A stretch of 64,000 bases of DNA from an uncultured Veillonella sp. (GTDB lineage: Bacteria > Bacillota > Negativicutes > Veillonellales > Veillonellaceae). The position numbers and the translations under genes are program-made. The stretch lies in assembly GCF_937981445.1 (NCBI RefSeq), contig NZ_CALJON010000008.1, forward strand, positions 185,520-249,519, written 5' to 3'. This document shows positions 35,257-44,730 of this stretch, in pieces (within the stretch, counting starts at the first letter, position 1; each line of letters starts with the position of its first letter). Below the pieces are notes generated by a model. The model was given only the letters and a program-made list of their open reading frames with translations. It was not told where the DNA came from and did not search any database.

Positions 35257-36363
35257 ATGAAAATTCAATTTTCAAAAGAAAATTTACAAAAAGCAATTAA
35301 TGCATTATCAAAAGTTAGTCAAAACAAAACAAGTTCTAATCTACCAGGTTCCATTTATATTACGACAAAAAATGGTAAAGTAGAAATGCAAGCCAATGAC
35401 TATCAAATCGGCATTAAAATCATCATTGATGCTACAATTATTGAAGAAGGTACTATTGTACTAGCTATGCGTTATTTCCAAGATTGGATCCGCAAAACAC
35501 CAAGCGATATTATTACATTAGAAACAACAGAAGATACTAAGCAATTATTAATCAGTACAGATTCATCTCAATTCAAACTTGTTACTATGGATATTAATGA
35601 TTTCACCTTAGTAGATCAAATTCACGACGAATATTATATTGATATTGATGGTGAACAATTAAAAGAAATGATTGATTTAACTAATTATGCAGCTTCTACT
35701 GATGAAAATGCCTTTATGTATACAGGTGCATTATTAGAAAGTTCCCATAATGAACTCACCATGGTGGCTACTAATACATATCGTATGGCTATTAAAAAAG
35801 TAACTTTAGATACACCTATTGATAATACAATGCGCATGATCATTCCTACTAAAACATTAGCGGAAGTATCTCGTTTATTACCTACAGATAATCCAACAGT
35901 AGTTCGCATTGTTTGGAATCGTTCTCAAGTTGCCTTTATTTTTGATACAGTGTATTTAATTTCTCGTTTAATTGAAGCTAATTTCCCTGATTACAATAAA
36001 GTAATTCCTTCTTCATTTGATTCCAGTGCAGTACTTAATCGCCGCGATTTTGCAGGCGCTGTAGATCGTGTATCCTTATTAGCTAAAGATGCAGAATATA
36101 ATGTTATTCGTTACGATTGGAATGATACCGAAGTTACGTTAACAACTCAAAATGCTGAAATTGGGGCCGCTAAAGAAGAAGTATTATGTGAATTTAAAGG
36201 AACGCCATTTACTATTTCGTTTAACAGTAAATATATTAGTGATATTCTCCGTCATAGCACAGGTGATCGCATTCATTTATTTTTAAAACAAAATGGCCCT
36301 GTTGTAATTCGCCAAGACAATAATAATAACTACACCTATGTAGTAACACCAATTCGTAAATAA
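35257..36363 (+). CDS. dnaN: DNA polymerase III subunit beta (sliding clamp)
   Basis: 368 residues, typical. Three clamp repeats are visible in the strand pattern; the start MKIQFSKENLQKAINALSKV and the end YTYVVTPIRK are characteristic (the C-terminal VxPxR segment lines the protein-binding pocket). The clamp tethers polymerase III and many repair proteins to DNA. AAAGGAG is upstream of the ATG. It follows oriC part 2 and leads the dnaN-yaaA-recF-dciA-remB-gyrB run. Confidence 0.96.
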   Translation: MKIQFSKENLQKAINALSKVSQNKTSSNLPGSIYITTKNGKVEMQANDYQIGIKIIIDATIIEEGTIVLAMRYFQDWIRKTPSDIITLETTEDTKQLLISTDSSQFKLVTMDINDFTLVDQIHDEYYIDIDGEQLKEMIDLTNYAASTDENAFMYTGALLESSHNELTMVATNTYRMAIKKVTLDTPIDNTMRMIIPTKTLAEVSRLLPTDNPTVVRIVWNRSQVAFIFDTVYLISRLIEANFPDYNKVIPSSFDSSAVLNRRDFAGAVDRVSLLAKDAEYNVIRYDWNDTEVTLTTQNAEIGAAKEEVLCEFKGTPFTISFNSKYISDILRHSTGDRIHLFLKQNGPVVIRQDNNNNYTYVVTPIRK

Positions 36364-36522
36364 AATCACCCAATAGTAAGAAATTTACTATATAATTAAG
36401 ATAGAGAGGTAGTACATAATTTTGTATTACCCTCTACAAAGTAAATAGATATACAGACTAAATTCTGTTTTGTATATGTAATTACCTTGTATATTAATTT
36501 AGTTTATGCAAGGAGGTATATT

Positions 36523-36759
36523 ATGAAAGAACATACACCAGTTTTTATTCATACGCCTTATATTAAATTAGACCAACTATTAAAACTCGAAAGCATTATT
36601 GAAACAGGTGGTCAAATTAAATTCTTATTAGAAGATAATTCCATCATGGTCAATGGCGAAGTATGTACTCAAAAACGCAAAAAAGTATTTCCTGGCGATG
36701 TAGTAAGTATTGAAGGCGTTGGTTCTTGGCAGGTTGAATTAGAGGAGGCTGACGAGTGA
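36523..36759 (+). CDS. yaaA: S4-domain RNA-binding protein YaaA (RlbA)
   Basis: 78 residues from the ATG at 36523, chosen because AAGGAGG lies just before it; an earlier in-frame ATG at 36487 has no such site. The S4 fold is clear: IKLDQLLKLESIIETGGQIK, then VMVNGEVC-like IMVNGEVCTQKRKKVFPGD. In Bacillus this gene between dnaN and recF encodes a small S4 protein involved in ribosome assembly. Its stop overlaps the GTG start of recF (GTGA), so the two are translationally coupled. Confidence 0.92.
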   Translation: MKEHTPVFIHTPYIKLDQLLKLESIIETGGQIKFLLEDNSIMVNGEVCTQKRKKVFPGDVVSIEGVGSWQVELEEADE

Positions 36760-37847
36760 ACATTCACTCTTTAGAACTCATAAATTTTCGCAATTATGAA
36801 CATAAGGAATGGCAATTTAAGCCAGCTATTATGGTTCTATATGGTCCTAATGGCGTGGGCAAAAGTAATTTATTGGAGTCCATTTATGTCAGTACCATTG
36901 GAAAGAGCTATCGTACTAATGAGAGTCATGATTTGATTCAATTTGGTAAAGAAGCTGCCGGTATAGTGCTTACTTTTGAAAAGAAAGAAACAAATCATAA
37001 GATTAATTTGCGTCTTAATGGCAAGGAAAAGAAGGAAATTCGCTTAAATAGCAATCGCATATCTCAAAAGGAATTGATGGGGACGTTAAATACTGTTATT
37101 TTTAGTCCTGAAGATTTGCAGCTTATGAAGGGATCGCCTTCGCTTAGACGGCGCTTTATTGATATTGAAATTTCTCAGACTAGTGCCACCTATTATCAAC
37201 AATTACATATGTACAATAAGATTTTGCAGCAGCGCAATAAAGTCTTAAAAGATTCATATGGTAAGGCGCAATTACATCTTGAGGAATGGGATAAGCAACT
37301 GGCTCAAACGGCTTCGTTCATTGTGAAAAAACGCTTGGACAGTTTGAGAAAAATTAATCTTTTATTAGATTTAATGAATCGTCGTTTGACTAATGGCAAG
37401 GAAAATTTGCGCATTATATATGAGCAATCCTATAAAAAACAAAAACTCATTGTAGAGCCGCAGGAATTTTATGAGCTCTTACAAGAGAATCTACCCATAG
37501 ACCGGCGGCGCATGACTACGTCCATTGGACCCCATCGGGACGATTTAAAATTCTTTTCTGATTCTATGGATTTAAAGCGTTTTGGCTCTCAAGGTCAGCA
37601 GCGTACGGCCATATTGTCTCTAAAATTGAGTGAATTAGAATTTATAAAGTCTGAAGTAGGTGAATATCCTATTCTCCTCTTAGATGATGTACTAAGTGAG
37701 CTCGATAAAGAACGAAGACAGAATTTGCTTAAATTTATTCATCGTAAGATACAAACCTTTATAACAACCACTGATCTAGATGATGTAGCAAGCTTAACTG
37801 ATGTGATGATTATTCATTGTGGGGAGCGTGAGTCAGGTGAGAAATAA
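36756..37847 (+). CDS. recF: DNA replication and repair protein RecF
   Basis: 363 residues, SMC-like ABC ATPase. Walker A GPNGVGKSN lies near residue 30; the signature region SIGPHRDDL and GSQGQQRTAILSLKLSE and Walker B ILLLDDVLSELD are present. RecF with RecO and RecR loads RecA at gaps. The start is GTG overlapping the yaaA stop by 4 bases, with GAGGAGG upstream. The 3' end overlaps the next gene. Confidence 0.96.
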   Translation: MNIHSLELINFRNYEHKEWQFKPAIMVLYGPNGVGKSNLLESIYVSTIGKSYRTNESHDLIQFGKEAAGIVLTFEKKETNHKINLRLNGKEKKEIRLNSNRISQKELMGTLNTVIFSPEDLQLMKGSPSLRRRFIDIEISQTSATYYQQLHMYNKILQQRNKVLKDSYGKAQLHLEEWDKQLAQTASFIVKKRLDSLRKINLLLDLMNRRLTNGKENLRIIYEQSYKKQKLIVEPQEFYELLQENLPIDRRRMTTSIGPHRDDLKFFSDSMDLKRFGSQGQQRTAILSLKLSELEFIKSEVGEYPILLLDDVLSELDKERRQNLLKFIHRKIQTFITTTDLDDVASLTDVMIIHCGERESGEK

Positions 37848-38769
37848 TAAATTAGAGTCCTTTGAAGCTTGTATGGACTTCATTCAAGATACGCGCTCCT
37901 ATGAGGGCTTTGATTTTTTTGCCTTAGTACCCATTATGAAGCTCTATTATTATTGGCCTCAGGTGGTGAGCAAGCGGGTCAGTCGATTTTGCCAAATTAT
38001 TAGTATAAAACCGCCTACCATTACATTGGGCGCCAATACATCAGCTTCGCTACAAGAAATAAAAATGGCTACACCTCAATTATTAAAGGCCATTAATACA
38101 TTTTATTCAAACTATTATAATCGTCCCATCATTACAGAGATTAAGGCGGTTATGAATAAAAAAAGCTCCATCCGAGAAATTAAAGTACAGCCTCTTGGCG
38201 TATGGGAAGATTTTCGTCAGCGAGAACGCATTGATTTTACAAAAATTAATCTCAGCGATGAAGAATTAGCGACTATTGATGCCACTTGCGCACAAATTAC
38301 TAATGAAAAGCTGCGTCAGGTCTTTCGAGAGGCTCAAATTAAGCAATATAAAAATCGTCATGTCATGGAGGCCAAAGGCTATCATCCTTGTCCATCCTGT
38401 GGCTTATGGATTAGTCCTGAAGAAACTATTTGTAAATCTTGTATTAATAAAGCACAGCGCGTGCGTATTAGCGATATTCAGGAAGTGTTATTCCAGTATC
38501 CCTATTGGAAATACGATAATATATTAACTATGTTTCCTCATTGTTCTATGGAGGAATTTAATGAAGCCAAGCGCAATATGATTTACCATTTTTTAAATCA
38601 AATTAGAGCAGGCTCAAAAGATAATTATGATCTTTATATGGCGGCTATGTTAATTACAGCTAAGCCAGCGGATCAATTAGAACCTAAATTTGTAGTCAAT
38701 TTAACTAATAAATATCGAAAACCAGAGTTTAAAACAAATTCTGGTTCCAATTTTTCAAATAAAAAGTGA
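37837..38769 (+). CDS. dciA: DciA-like (DUF721) protein with a C-terminal zinc ribbon
   Basis: About 310 residues. The first ~110 residues fit DUF721/DciA: a FEACMDFIQ helix, then YYWPQVVSKRVSRFCQIISI and LLKAINTFY, which corresponds to the W-P-x-(V/I)-V start of the fold. DciA is the ancestral loader or regulator of the DnaB helicase. Near residue 185 is a CPSCG...CKSC zinc ribbon, and a further C-terminal region of ~110 residues has no match I recognise. The start is uncertain: GTG codons at 37819, 37828 and 37837 are all in frame and overlap recF; I chose 37837 by spacing from GGGGAG. Position between recF and gyrB is as for DUF721 genes elsewhere. Confidence 0.78.
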   Translation: MRNNKLESFEACMDFIQDTRSYEGFDFFALVPIMKLYYYWPQVVSKRVSRFCQIISIKPPTITLGANTSASLQEIKMATPQLLKAINTFYSNYYNRPIITEIKAVMNKKSSIREIKVQPLGVWEDFRQRERIDFTKINLSDEELATIDATCAQITNEKLRQVFREAQIKQYKNRHVMEAKGYHPCPSCGLWISPEETICKSCINKAQRVRISDIQEVLFQYPYWKYDNILTMFPHCSMEEFNEAKRNMIYHFLNQIRAGSKDNYDLYMAAMLITAKPADQLEPKFVVNLTNKYRKPEFKTNSGSNFSNKK

Positions 38770-38939
38770 TTATTTAGAAAAAATTTTGATAAAAATTATA
38801 AAGTTAACGAAAAATATAATAAAAATAAAGAAATAGGTACAAAATTATAGAAATGTTTGATAAAATAGTATAAAATATAAAAAATTTAAAGTATTTTATC
38901 ATGTATATCATCTGTATTATTTCAAAGAAAGAGAAGTTT

Positions 38940-39209
38940 ATGTTTGTTCATATATCTGACACGTATAGTGTGGCCATGGATGATATTATCGCCGTGGTAC
39001 AGACGATTCCGCTTATTAAGGGAAAACGTCGCCGTAATAAACAATGGAATAATGCACGGGTAGTTTATGTATTCCCTGATGAACCTGTGGAGAGTTATTT
39101 AGTTACAGTGGACACGATCTATGCTCTTAGTATGTCTATTACGGGCGTAGGTAAACGATTAGCTAAAGCATCCAAGGGAATTCCGGTGTCTTTATACACA
39201 AAAAAATAA
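38940..39209 (+). CDS. remB: DUF370 protein, RemB/RemA-like
   Basis: 89 residues from the ATG at 38940 (AGAAAGAGAAG upstream); a longer frame from 38901 lacks a ribosome site. The sequence MFVHISDTYSVAMDDIIAVV and SYLVTVDTIYALSMS match DUF370, whose members RemA and RemB in Bacillus affect matrix gene expression and bind DNA. Bacillus yaaB (remB) lies at the same place, between recF and gyrB. A basic loop KGKRRRNKQ may contact nucleic acid. Confidence 0.88.
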   Translation: MFVHISDTYSVAMDDIIAVVQTIPLIKGKRRRNKQWNNARVVYVFPDEPVESYLVTVDTIYALSMSITGVGKRLAKASKGIPVSLYTKK

Positions 39210-39244
39210 AAACATAGTATAATTAAATGTATTTTACAGAATAA

Positions 39245-39282
39245 AAGCCAGCTTAGTTATGGAATATAAGCTAAGCTGGCTT
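39245..39282 (+). terminator. Hairpin between remB and gyrB
   Basis: AAGCCAGCTTAG (39245-39256) and CTAAGCTGGCTT (39271-39282), a perfect 12-bp stem. It is followed by ATAACAA rather than a T-run, so it may be a partial terminator or a gyrB leader structure. Confidence 0.6.
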
Positions 39283-39352
39283 ATAACAATGAAATAAGAG
39301 TTTTGGCTCATATGAAGTCAAAACTAATATATAGTGTTAGGGAGGAGAAAGT

Positions 39353-41254
39353 ATGGCAGAACAACATTATGGTGCTCAGGATATACAGGTTTTAGAAGGT
39401 CTTGAAGCAGTTCGTTGTCGTCCAGGTATGTATATTGGTAGTACTTCAGCTAAAGGTTTACATCATCTTGTATATGAAGTTGTTGACAATAGTGTGGACG
39501 AAGCATTAGCTGGCTATTGTACTCATATTGAAGTAAGTATTAATAAAGATAATAGCATTACTGTAGTCGATAATGGTCGTGGTATTCCTACAGGGATGCA
39601 TGAAACAGGGATTCCCGCTGTAGAACTCGTATTAACTAAACTTCATGCAGGCGGCAAATTTGGTGGCGGCGGCTACAAAGTATCCGGTGGTCTTCATGGC
39701 GTAGGTATTTCCGTTGTTAATGCCCTTAGTGAATGGACTATAGTTAAAGTGCGTCAAAATGGTAAGGAACATGAAATTAGTTTTGAACGAGGCCATTTGA
39801 AGCAATCCTTAACTGTTATTGGAGAGGCTAAAGACACAGGTACAACGGTTATTTTTAAACCAGATGCTGAAATTTTTGAAACTACGATTTTTGATTTCAA
39901 TGTACTTCGCACACGCCTTCAAGAATTAGCTTTCTTAAATAAAGGTCTTCGCATTACATTAACGGATAAGCGCGAAGAAGAAGATAAAGTGGAAAGCTTT
40001 ATGTATGAAGGGGGGATTGTATCCTTTGTACAATTTTTAAATGAAAACAAGGATATTGTAAATCCTACGATCATTGATATGGAAAATACACGCGATGATG
40101 TAGTCGTTGATGTGGCGCTTCAATACAATGATGGGTATAGTGAAAATATTTTATCCTTTGTAAATAATATTAATACCATTGATGGTGGTACCCACTTAAG
40201 TGGCTTCCGCAGTGCTTTAACGCGCACACTTAATGACTATGGTCGCAAAGCTGGACTTATTAAAGAAAATGAAGCCAATTTGTCCGGTGAAGATGTGCGT
40301 GAAGGTCTCACTGCTGTTATAAGCGTTAAAGTGTTAAATCCTCAGTTTGAAGGCCAAACGAAAGCAAAGCTTGGCAATAGTGAGGTGAAGGGAATTACTG
40401 ATACGGTAGTATCAGAAGGATTGAAGGTCTTCTTAGAAGAACATCCAACTGAAGCTAAACGTATCATTGATAAGGCGACTACAGCTAATCGTGCTCGTGA
40501 AGCAGCGCGTAAGGCGCGCGAATTAACACGCCGTAAAAATGCCCTTGAAATTAGCTCTTTACCAGGTAAATTGGCTGATTGTTCAGAAAAAGATCCACTT
40601 ATGACAGAGATTTATCTTGTCGAAGGGGATTCTGCGGGCGGTAGTGCTAAGCAAGGTCGCGATCGTCGTTACCAAGCGATTTTACCTCTTCGCGGTAAGA
40701 TTTTAAATGTAGAAAAAGCACGGTTAGATAAGATTTTAGCAAATAATGAAATTCGCTCCATGATTACAGCATTTGGTACAGGCATTGGGGAAGATTTTGA
40801 TCTTAATAAGAGCCGTTACCATAAAATTATCATTATGACAGATGCTGATGTAGATGGCGCGCATATTCGTACCTTATTGCTTACATTCTTTTATCGTTAT
40901 ATGAAACCTTTAATCGAAGAAGGTCGTGTATATATTGCACAGCCACCTTTATACCAAATTAAAAAAGGTAAGGGCCATTGGTATGTGTATAGCGATGCAG
41001 AAATGGCATCTAAATTAGATGAAATTGGTCGTGATAATATTACCATTCAACGATACAAAGGTCTTGGGGAAATGAATCCGGAACAACTTTGGGAAACTAC
41101 TATGAATCCTGAAAATCGTACGATTTTACAGGTAAGTTTAGAAGATTCCATTGAAGCGGATAAAATATTTAGTGTACTTATGGGTGACAAGGTTGAGCCT
41201 CGTCGTAAATTTATAGAAGACAATGCGAACTTGGTGAGAAACCTTGATTTGTAA
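39353..41254 (+). CDS. gyrB: DNA gyrase subunit B
   Basis: 633 residues, the short (Gram-positive type) GyrB. The GHKL ATPase has EVVDNSVDEA and DNGRGIP and the GGLHGVG lid. The TOPRIM domain has VEGDSAGGSA (E424) and DADVDGAHI (D497, D499, D501). The end of the chain has the YKGLGEMNPEQLWETTM motif. It partners with GyrA, whose gene lies about 35 kb away on the other side of oriC. GGGAGGAG precedes the ATG. Confidence 0.97.
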   Translation: MAEQHYGAQDIQVLEGLEAVRCRPGMYIGSTSAKGLHHLVYEVVDNSVDEALAGYCTHIEVSINKDNSITVVDNGRGIPTGMHETGIPAVELVLTKLHAGGKFGGGGYKVSGGLHGVGISVVNALSEWTIVKVRQNGKEHEISFERGHLKQSLTVIGEAKDTGTTVIFKPDAEIFETTIFDFNVLRTRLQELAFLNKGLRITLTDKREEEDKVESFMYEGGIVSFVQFLNENKDIVNPTIIDMENTRDDVVVDVALQYNDGYSENILSFVNNINTIDGGTHLSGFRSALTRTLNDYGRKAGLIKENEANLSGEDVREGLTAVISVKVLNPQFEGQTKAKLGNSEVKGITDTVVSEGLKVFLEEHPTEAKRIIDKATTANRAREAARKARELTRRKNALEISSLPGKLADCSEKDPLMTEIYLVEGDSAGGSAKQGRDRRYQAILPLRGKILNVEKARLDKILANNEIRSMITAFGTGIGEDFDLNKSRYHKIIIMTDADVDGAHIRTLLLTFFYRYMKPLIEEGRVYIAQPPLYQIKKGKGHWYVYSDAEMASKLDEIGRDNITIQRYKGLGEMNPEQLWETTMNPENRTILQVSLEDSIEADKIFSVLMGDKVEPRRKFIEDNANLVRNLDL

Positions 41255-41277
41255 ATTGAGAAAGGGATGATGTTTAC

Positions 41278-42732
41278 GTGGATGGACTATCTTCGGATAA
41301 TAAATTACGTCGAAGTTTAAAATCACGTCATATGAATATGATTGCCCTCGGCGGTTCTATCGGCACAGGCCTTTTTGTAGCCGGCGGGGAAGTAATCAGT
41401 ACAGCTGGTCCTGGTGGTGCTTTAGTAGCCTATGGTTTTATAGGTATTATGGTATACTTTTTAATGACTAGCTTGGGGGAAATGGCCACCTATTTACCAG
41501 TGCCAGGTTCCTTTGGCACTTATGCATCTCGTTATGTAGATCCAGCCTTTGGTTTTGCCCTTGGTTGGAATTATTGGTTTAACTGGGCCATTACTTTGGC
41601 AGCAGAACTCGTAGCTGGTGCCTTGATTATGAAGTATTGGTTTCCAGATATTCCTGCTATTATGTGGTCGGCCTTATTTCTAATTGCTCTCTTTTTGATG
41701 AATTATCTATCCACGCGTTCCTTCGGGGAAAGTGAATATATTTTCTCCAGCATGAAGGTTATTACAGTGTTCGTTTTCTTATTTGTAGGCTCTATGCTCA
41801 TTATTGGAGTTGGTGGTAATTCACCAGGATTTGAAAACTGGACACGTGGGGAAGCTCCTTTTGTAGGTGGATTTAGTTCTATTTTAGCTATTTTCATGGT
41901 AGCTGGTTTCTCCTTCCAAGGCACTGAGCTTATTGGTGTAGCCGCTGGGGAATCAGAAGAACCAGAAACGAATATTCCTAAAGCCATTCATTCAATTTTT
42001 TGGCGCATTTTGATTTTCTATATTGGTGCGTTTATCGTCATTGGCTTCTTAATTCCTTATGATGATCCTAATCTTTTAAAATCTAGTGTAGAAAATGTGT
42101 CCATTAGTCCGTTTACTTTAGTACTTGATCGCTTTGGCTTTGCCTTTGCAGCGAGCTTTATTAATGCCATTATTTTAACGGCCGTACTATCTGCTGGTAA
42201 CTCCGGTCTATATGCGTCAACTCGCATGCTCTATGCTATGGCTAAAAATGGAGAAGCGCCAAAGATCTTTACTAAATTAAATTCCCGTGGCGTACCATCT
42301 AATGCCTTATTTGCAACGGCTGCATTTGGTATTTTTGCCTTTGCTACATCCTTAATTGGTGAAGGGGCCGCGTACACTTGGCTCATCAATATTAGTGGGA
42401 TGAGTGGTTTTATTGCTTGGCTAGGGATTGCCATTGCACATTATCGTTTCCGCCGTGCTTTTAAAGCACAAGGAAAGGATATAAAATCCATTCCATATCG
42501 CGCTTTATTATTCCCATTTGGTCCTATTTTTGCTATTGTTCTTTGCCTTATTATTATGGCTGGTCAGAACTATACAGCATTTATGGGTGATACCATTGAT
42601 TGGTATGGCGTCAGTGTAGCTTATATTGGTATTCCAGTATTCTTACTCGTATACTTTGGTTATAAAACAAAAAATAAAACCCATGTAATTCCTCTTGAAG
42701 AAGTTGATTTAGCTCGTGATTATGATAAATAA
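41278..42732 (+). CDS. Amino acid permease (AAT/APC family, LysP/GabP-like)
   Basis: 484 residues with 12 predicted membrane segments. The N-terminus LRRSLKSRHMNMIALGGSIG then TGLFVAGG is the signature of the amino acid transporter subfamily that includes LysP, GabP and AroP, with the unwound GGSIGTG loop in helix 1. AGFSFQGTELIGVAAGES is the helix 6 substrate region, and the sequence resembles LysP most in this stretch, but the substrate is not proven. The start is GTG 23 bases after gyrB, so it may be read through from gyrB. A terminator follows at 42782-42842. Confidence 0.9.
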   Translation: MDGLSSDNKLRRSLKSRHMNMIALGGSIGTGLFVAGGEVISTAGPGGALVAYGFIGIMVYFLMTSLGEMATYLPVPGSFGTYASRYVDPAFGFALGWNYWFNWAITLAAELVAGALIMKYWFPDIPAIMWSALFLIALFLMNYLSTRSFGESEYIFSSMKVITVFVFLFVGSMLIIGVGGNSPGFENWTRGEAPFVGGFSSILAIFMVAGFSFQGTELIGVAAGESEEPETNIPKAIHSIFWRILIFYIGAFIVIGFLIPYDDPNLLKSSVENVSISPFTLVLDRFGFAFAASFINAIILTAVLSAGNSGLYASTRMLYAMAKNGEAPKIFTKLNSRGVPSNALFATAAFGIFAFATSLIGEGAAYTWLINISGMSGFIAWLGIAIAHYRFRRAFKAQGKDIKSIPYRALLFPFGPIFAIVLCLIIMAGQNYTAFMGDTIDWYGVSVAYIGIPVFLLVYFGYKTKNKTHVIPLEEVDLARDYDK

Positions 42733-42781
42733 TAAAATCACTGCTAGTTATTAAATCAATATTAGGATGAAATACAAATAT

Positions 42782-42842
42782 AAAAGCCGTAATGGTCTAT
42801 GAAACACCTAAGCCTAGGTGCCTTTGACTGTTACGGCTTTTT
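42782..42842 (+). terminator. Terminator after the permease
   Basis: AAAAGCCGTAA and TTACGGCTTTTTT form the main stem; an inner CACCTAAGCCTAGGTG hairpin stacks within. Good T-run. Confidence 0.85.
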
Positions 42843-42955
42843 AGTATTTTTGAATGGTGTTTTCATTCGCGCTTTTAAGTAAAATTATATATAATAGAAA
42901 GTATATATAATATGTGAGACGAAATTGGACCCAGTCCATTGAAAGGATGAGTTTT

Positions 42956-44698
42956 TTGAATTTACTCAATAGGATTCATACACCAAGTGATGTAAAACAA
43001 TTATCTCTCTTAGAATTACCGCTATTATGTGAGGAAATTCGAGAGGCCTTAATCGCTAATATGAAGGCTGTGGGCGGACATTTAGGACCTAATCTAGGTT
43101 TTTTAGAAGCGACTGTAGCTTTACATTATGTATTTGACTCGCCAAAGGACAAGATTGTTTTTGATGTATCACATCAATCCTATACTCATAAAATACTAAC
43201 AGGTCGAAAAGCGGGTTTTGTTGATCCTGAACAATATGGCATATACTCTGGTTATACAAATCCATCAGAAAGTGAACATGATATGTTCTCCGTCGGTCAT
43301 ACTTCCACATCAGTTAGTTTAGCTACGGGATTAGCTAAAGCTAGGGATTTAAAAGGGAGTAATGAAAATATTATTGCCGTATTAGGTGATGGGGCCCTTT
43401 CTGGCGGCGAAGCTATGGAAGGACTCAATATTGGTTCTACCTTAGGGAGTAATTTAATCGTTGTTTTCAATGATAATGATATGAGCATTTCGCCTAATGT
43501 GGGCAGTATGTATTCGCATTTTAAAGAATTGCGTGATACTAAGGGGCAATGCGAAACTAATTATTTTAAAATTATGGGCTTTGATTATTATTTTGTTGAA
43601 GATGGTCATAATATAGAGGAATTAGTAAAGGCCTTCAACACTGTTAAAGATGTGCCACGACCAAGCTTAATTCATGTTGTAACCACTAAGGGCAAAGGCT
43701 GGGCTGAAGCTGAGGCGGATAAAGAATCCTTTCATTATATTAATGCAGCCCATAAGCCTAAAAAAGGCACCACCCTTACATATGCTGGCGTGGTAGCAGA
43801 TCATTTGCTAGAGAAAATGAAAACTGATGCTACTGTTATTGCTATGACAGCAGCTATTCCTGGAACATCGGGATTTAATCCAGAGCGCCGGGCTAAGGCA
43901 GGCAAACAATTTTTTGATGTAGGCATTGCAGAAGAGCATATGATTGCTATGGCTGCGGGGCTTGCTAAAAATGGCGCGAAACCAGTTGTATTAGAAAATA
44001 GTACGTTTCTATCTCGCACCTATGATCAATTAAGTCAAGACCTTTGTTTAAATAGTAATCCTGCTACCATTATGTCCTATGGATTAAGTGGTGGAATTGC
44101 AGGAACTGATGCGACTCATACAGGGGCGTTTGACTTAGCCATGATGGGGAGTATTCCTAATCTTGTGATTTTATGTCCTGCTTCTAAAGATGAAGTATTA
44201 GCTATGCTTGATTGGTCCATGGAGCAAAGGGACCATCCTGTAGTAATTCGCGTTACTGGTGCCGTTCGCAATGAGCCAAGTGGTGGTATGTTCACTGGTG
44301 AATTAAAAAATGAAATAACACATGAAGGACGTACAGTGGCCATTTTAGGGCTTGGACCATTTTATTGTTTAGGAGACGCGTTGCGTCAGGCCTTACAAGA
44401 GACATTAGGCATTGAAGCGACATTGATTAATCCTCGTTTAGCCTCTGATGTAGATAAAGACACTTTGGCATCCTTACAGAAAGATCATAGCATCGTAGTT
44501 ACCTTAGAAGATGGTGTATTAGCTGGCGGTTATGGTCAAAAAGTGGCGCAATTTTATGGGGCTACTCCAATGAAAGTACTTAATTATGGCATGGAAAAAG
44601 AAGTAAATGATCGCGTGCCTAAAGAGGAATTATATGCCCGCTATGGTTTAGAACCAGCAGCCATGGTTGAAGATATTAAGGCTTTATTAGAGCATTGA
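42956..44698 (+). CDS. Transketolase-family, DXS-like thiamine diphosphate enzyme (copy 1)
   Basis: About 580 residues from a TTG at 42956, chosen because AAAGGATGA lies before it and the protein then starts like copy 2 (NLLNRIHTPSDVKQL vs LKLLNTVNSPKDIKSM). It has the 1-deoxyxylulose-5-phosphate synthase plan: GGHLGPNLGFLE, DVSHQSYTHKILTGRK, the thiamine-diphosphate motif GDGALSGGEAMEGLN..NDND, VGIAEEHM (catalytic Glu) and DATHTGAFD. Against E. coli DXS (from memory), the LDRAG arginine (R420) is replaced here by Gly/Ser, and the YPRG motif is VTGA. It may be a non-canonical DXS or act on another substrate. The nuclease-like gene follows 33 bases later. Confidence 0.8.
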   Translation: MNLLNRIHTPSDVKQLSLLELPLLCEEIREALIANMKAVGGHLGPNLGFLEATVALHYVFDSPKDKIVFDVSHQSYTHKILTGRKAGFVDPEQYGIYSGYTNPSESEHDMFSVGHTSTSVSLATGLAKARDLKGSNENIIAVLGDGALSGGEAMEGLNIGSTLGSNLIVVFNDNDMSISPNVGSMYSHFKELRDTKGQCETNYFKIMGFDYYFVEDGHNIEELVKAFNTVKDVPRPSLIHVVTTKGKGWAEAEADKESFHYINAAHKPKKGTTLTYAGVVADHLLEKMKTDATVIAMTAAIPGTSGFNPERRAKAGKQFFDVGIAEEHMIAMAAGLAKNGAKPVVLENSTFLSRTYDQLSQDLCLNSNPATIMSYGLSGGIAGTDATHTGAFDLAMMGSIPNLVILCPASKDEVLAMLDWSMEQRDHPVVIRVTGAVRNEPSGGMFTGELKNEITHEGRTVAILGLGPFYCLGDALRQALQETLGIEATLINPRLASDVDKDTLASLQKDHSIVVTLEDGVLAGGYGQKVAQFYGATPMKVLNYGMEKEVNDRVPKEELYARYGLEPAAMVEDIKALLEH

Positions 44699-44730
44699 GT
44701 TTGAAGTTAGTTATGGAATAGGGGGACCGA

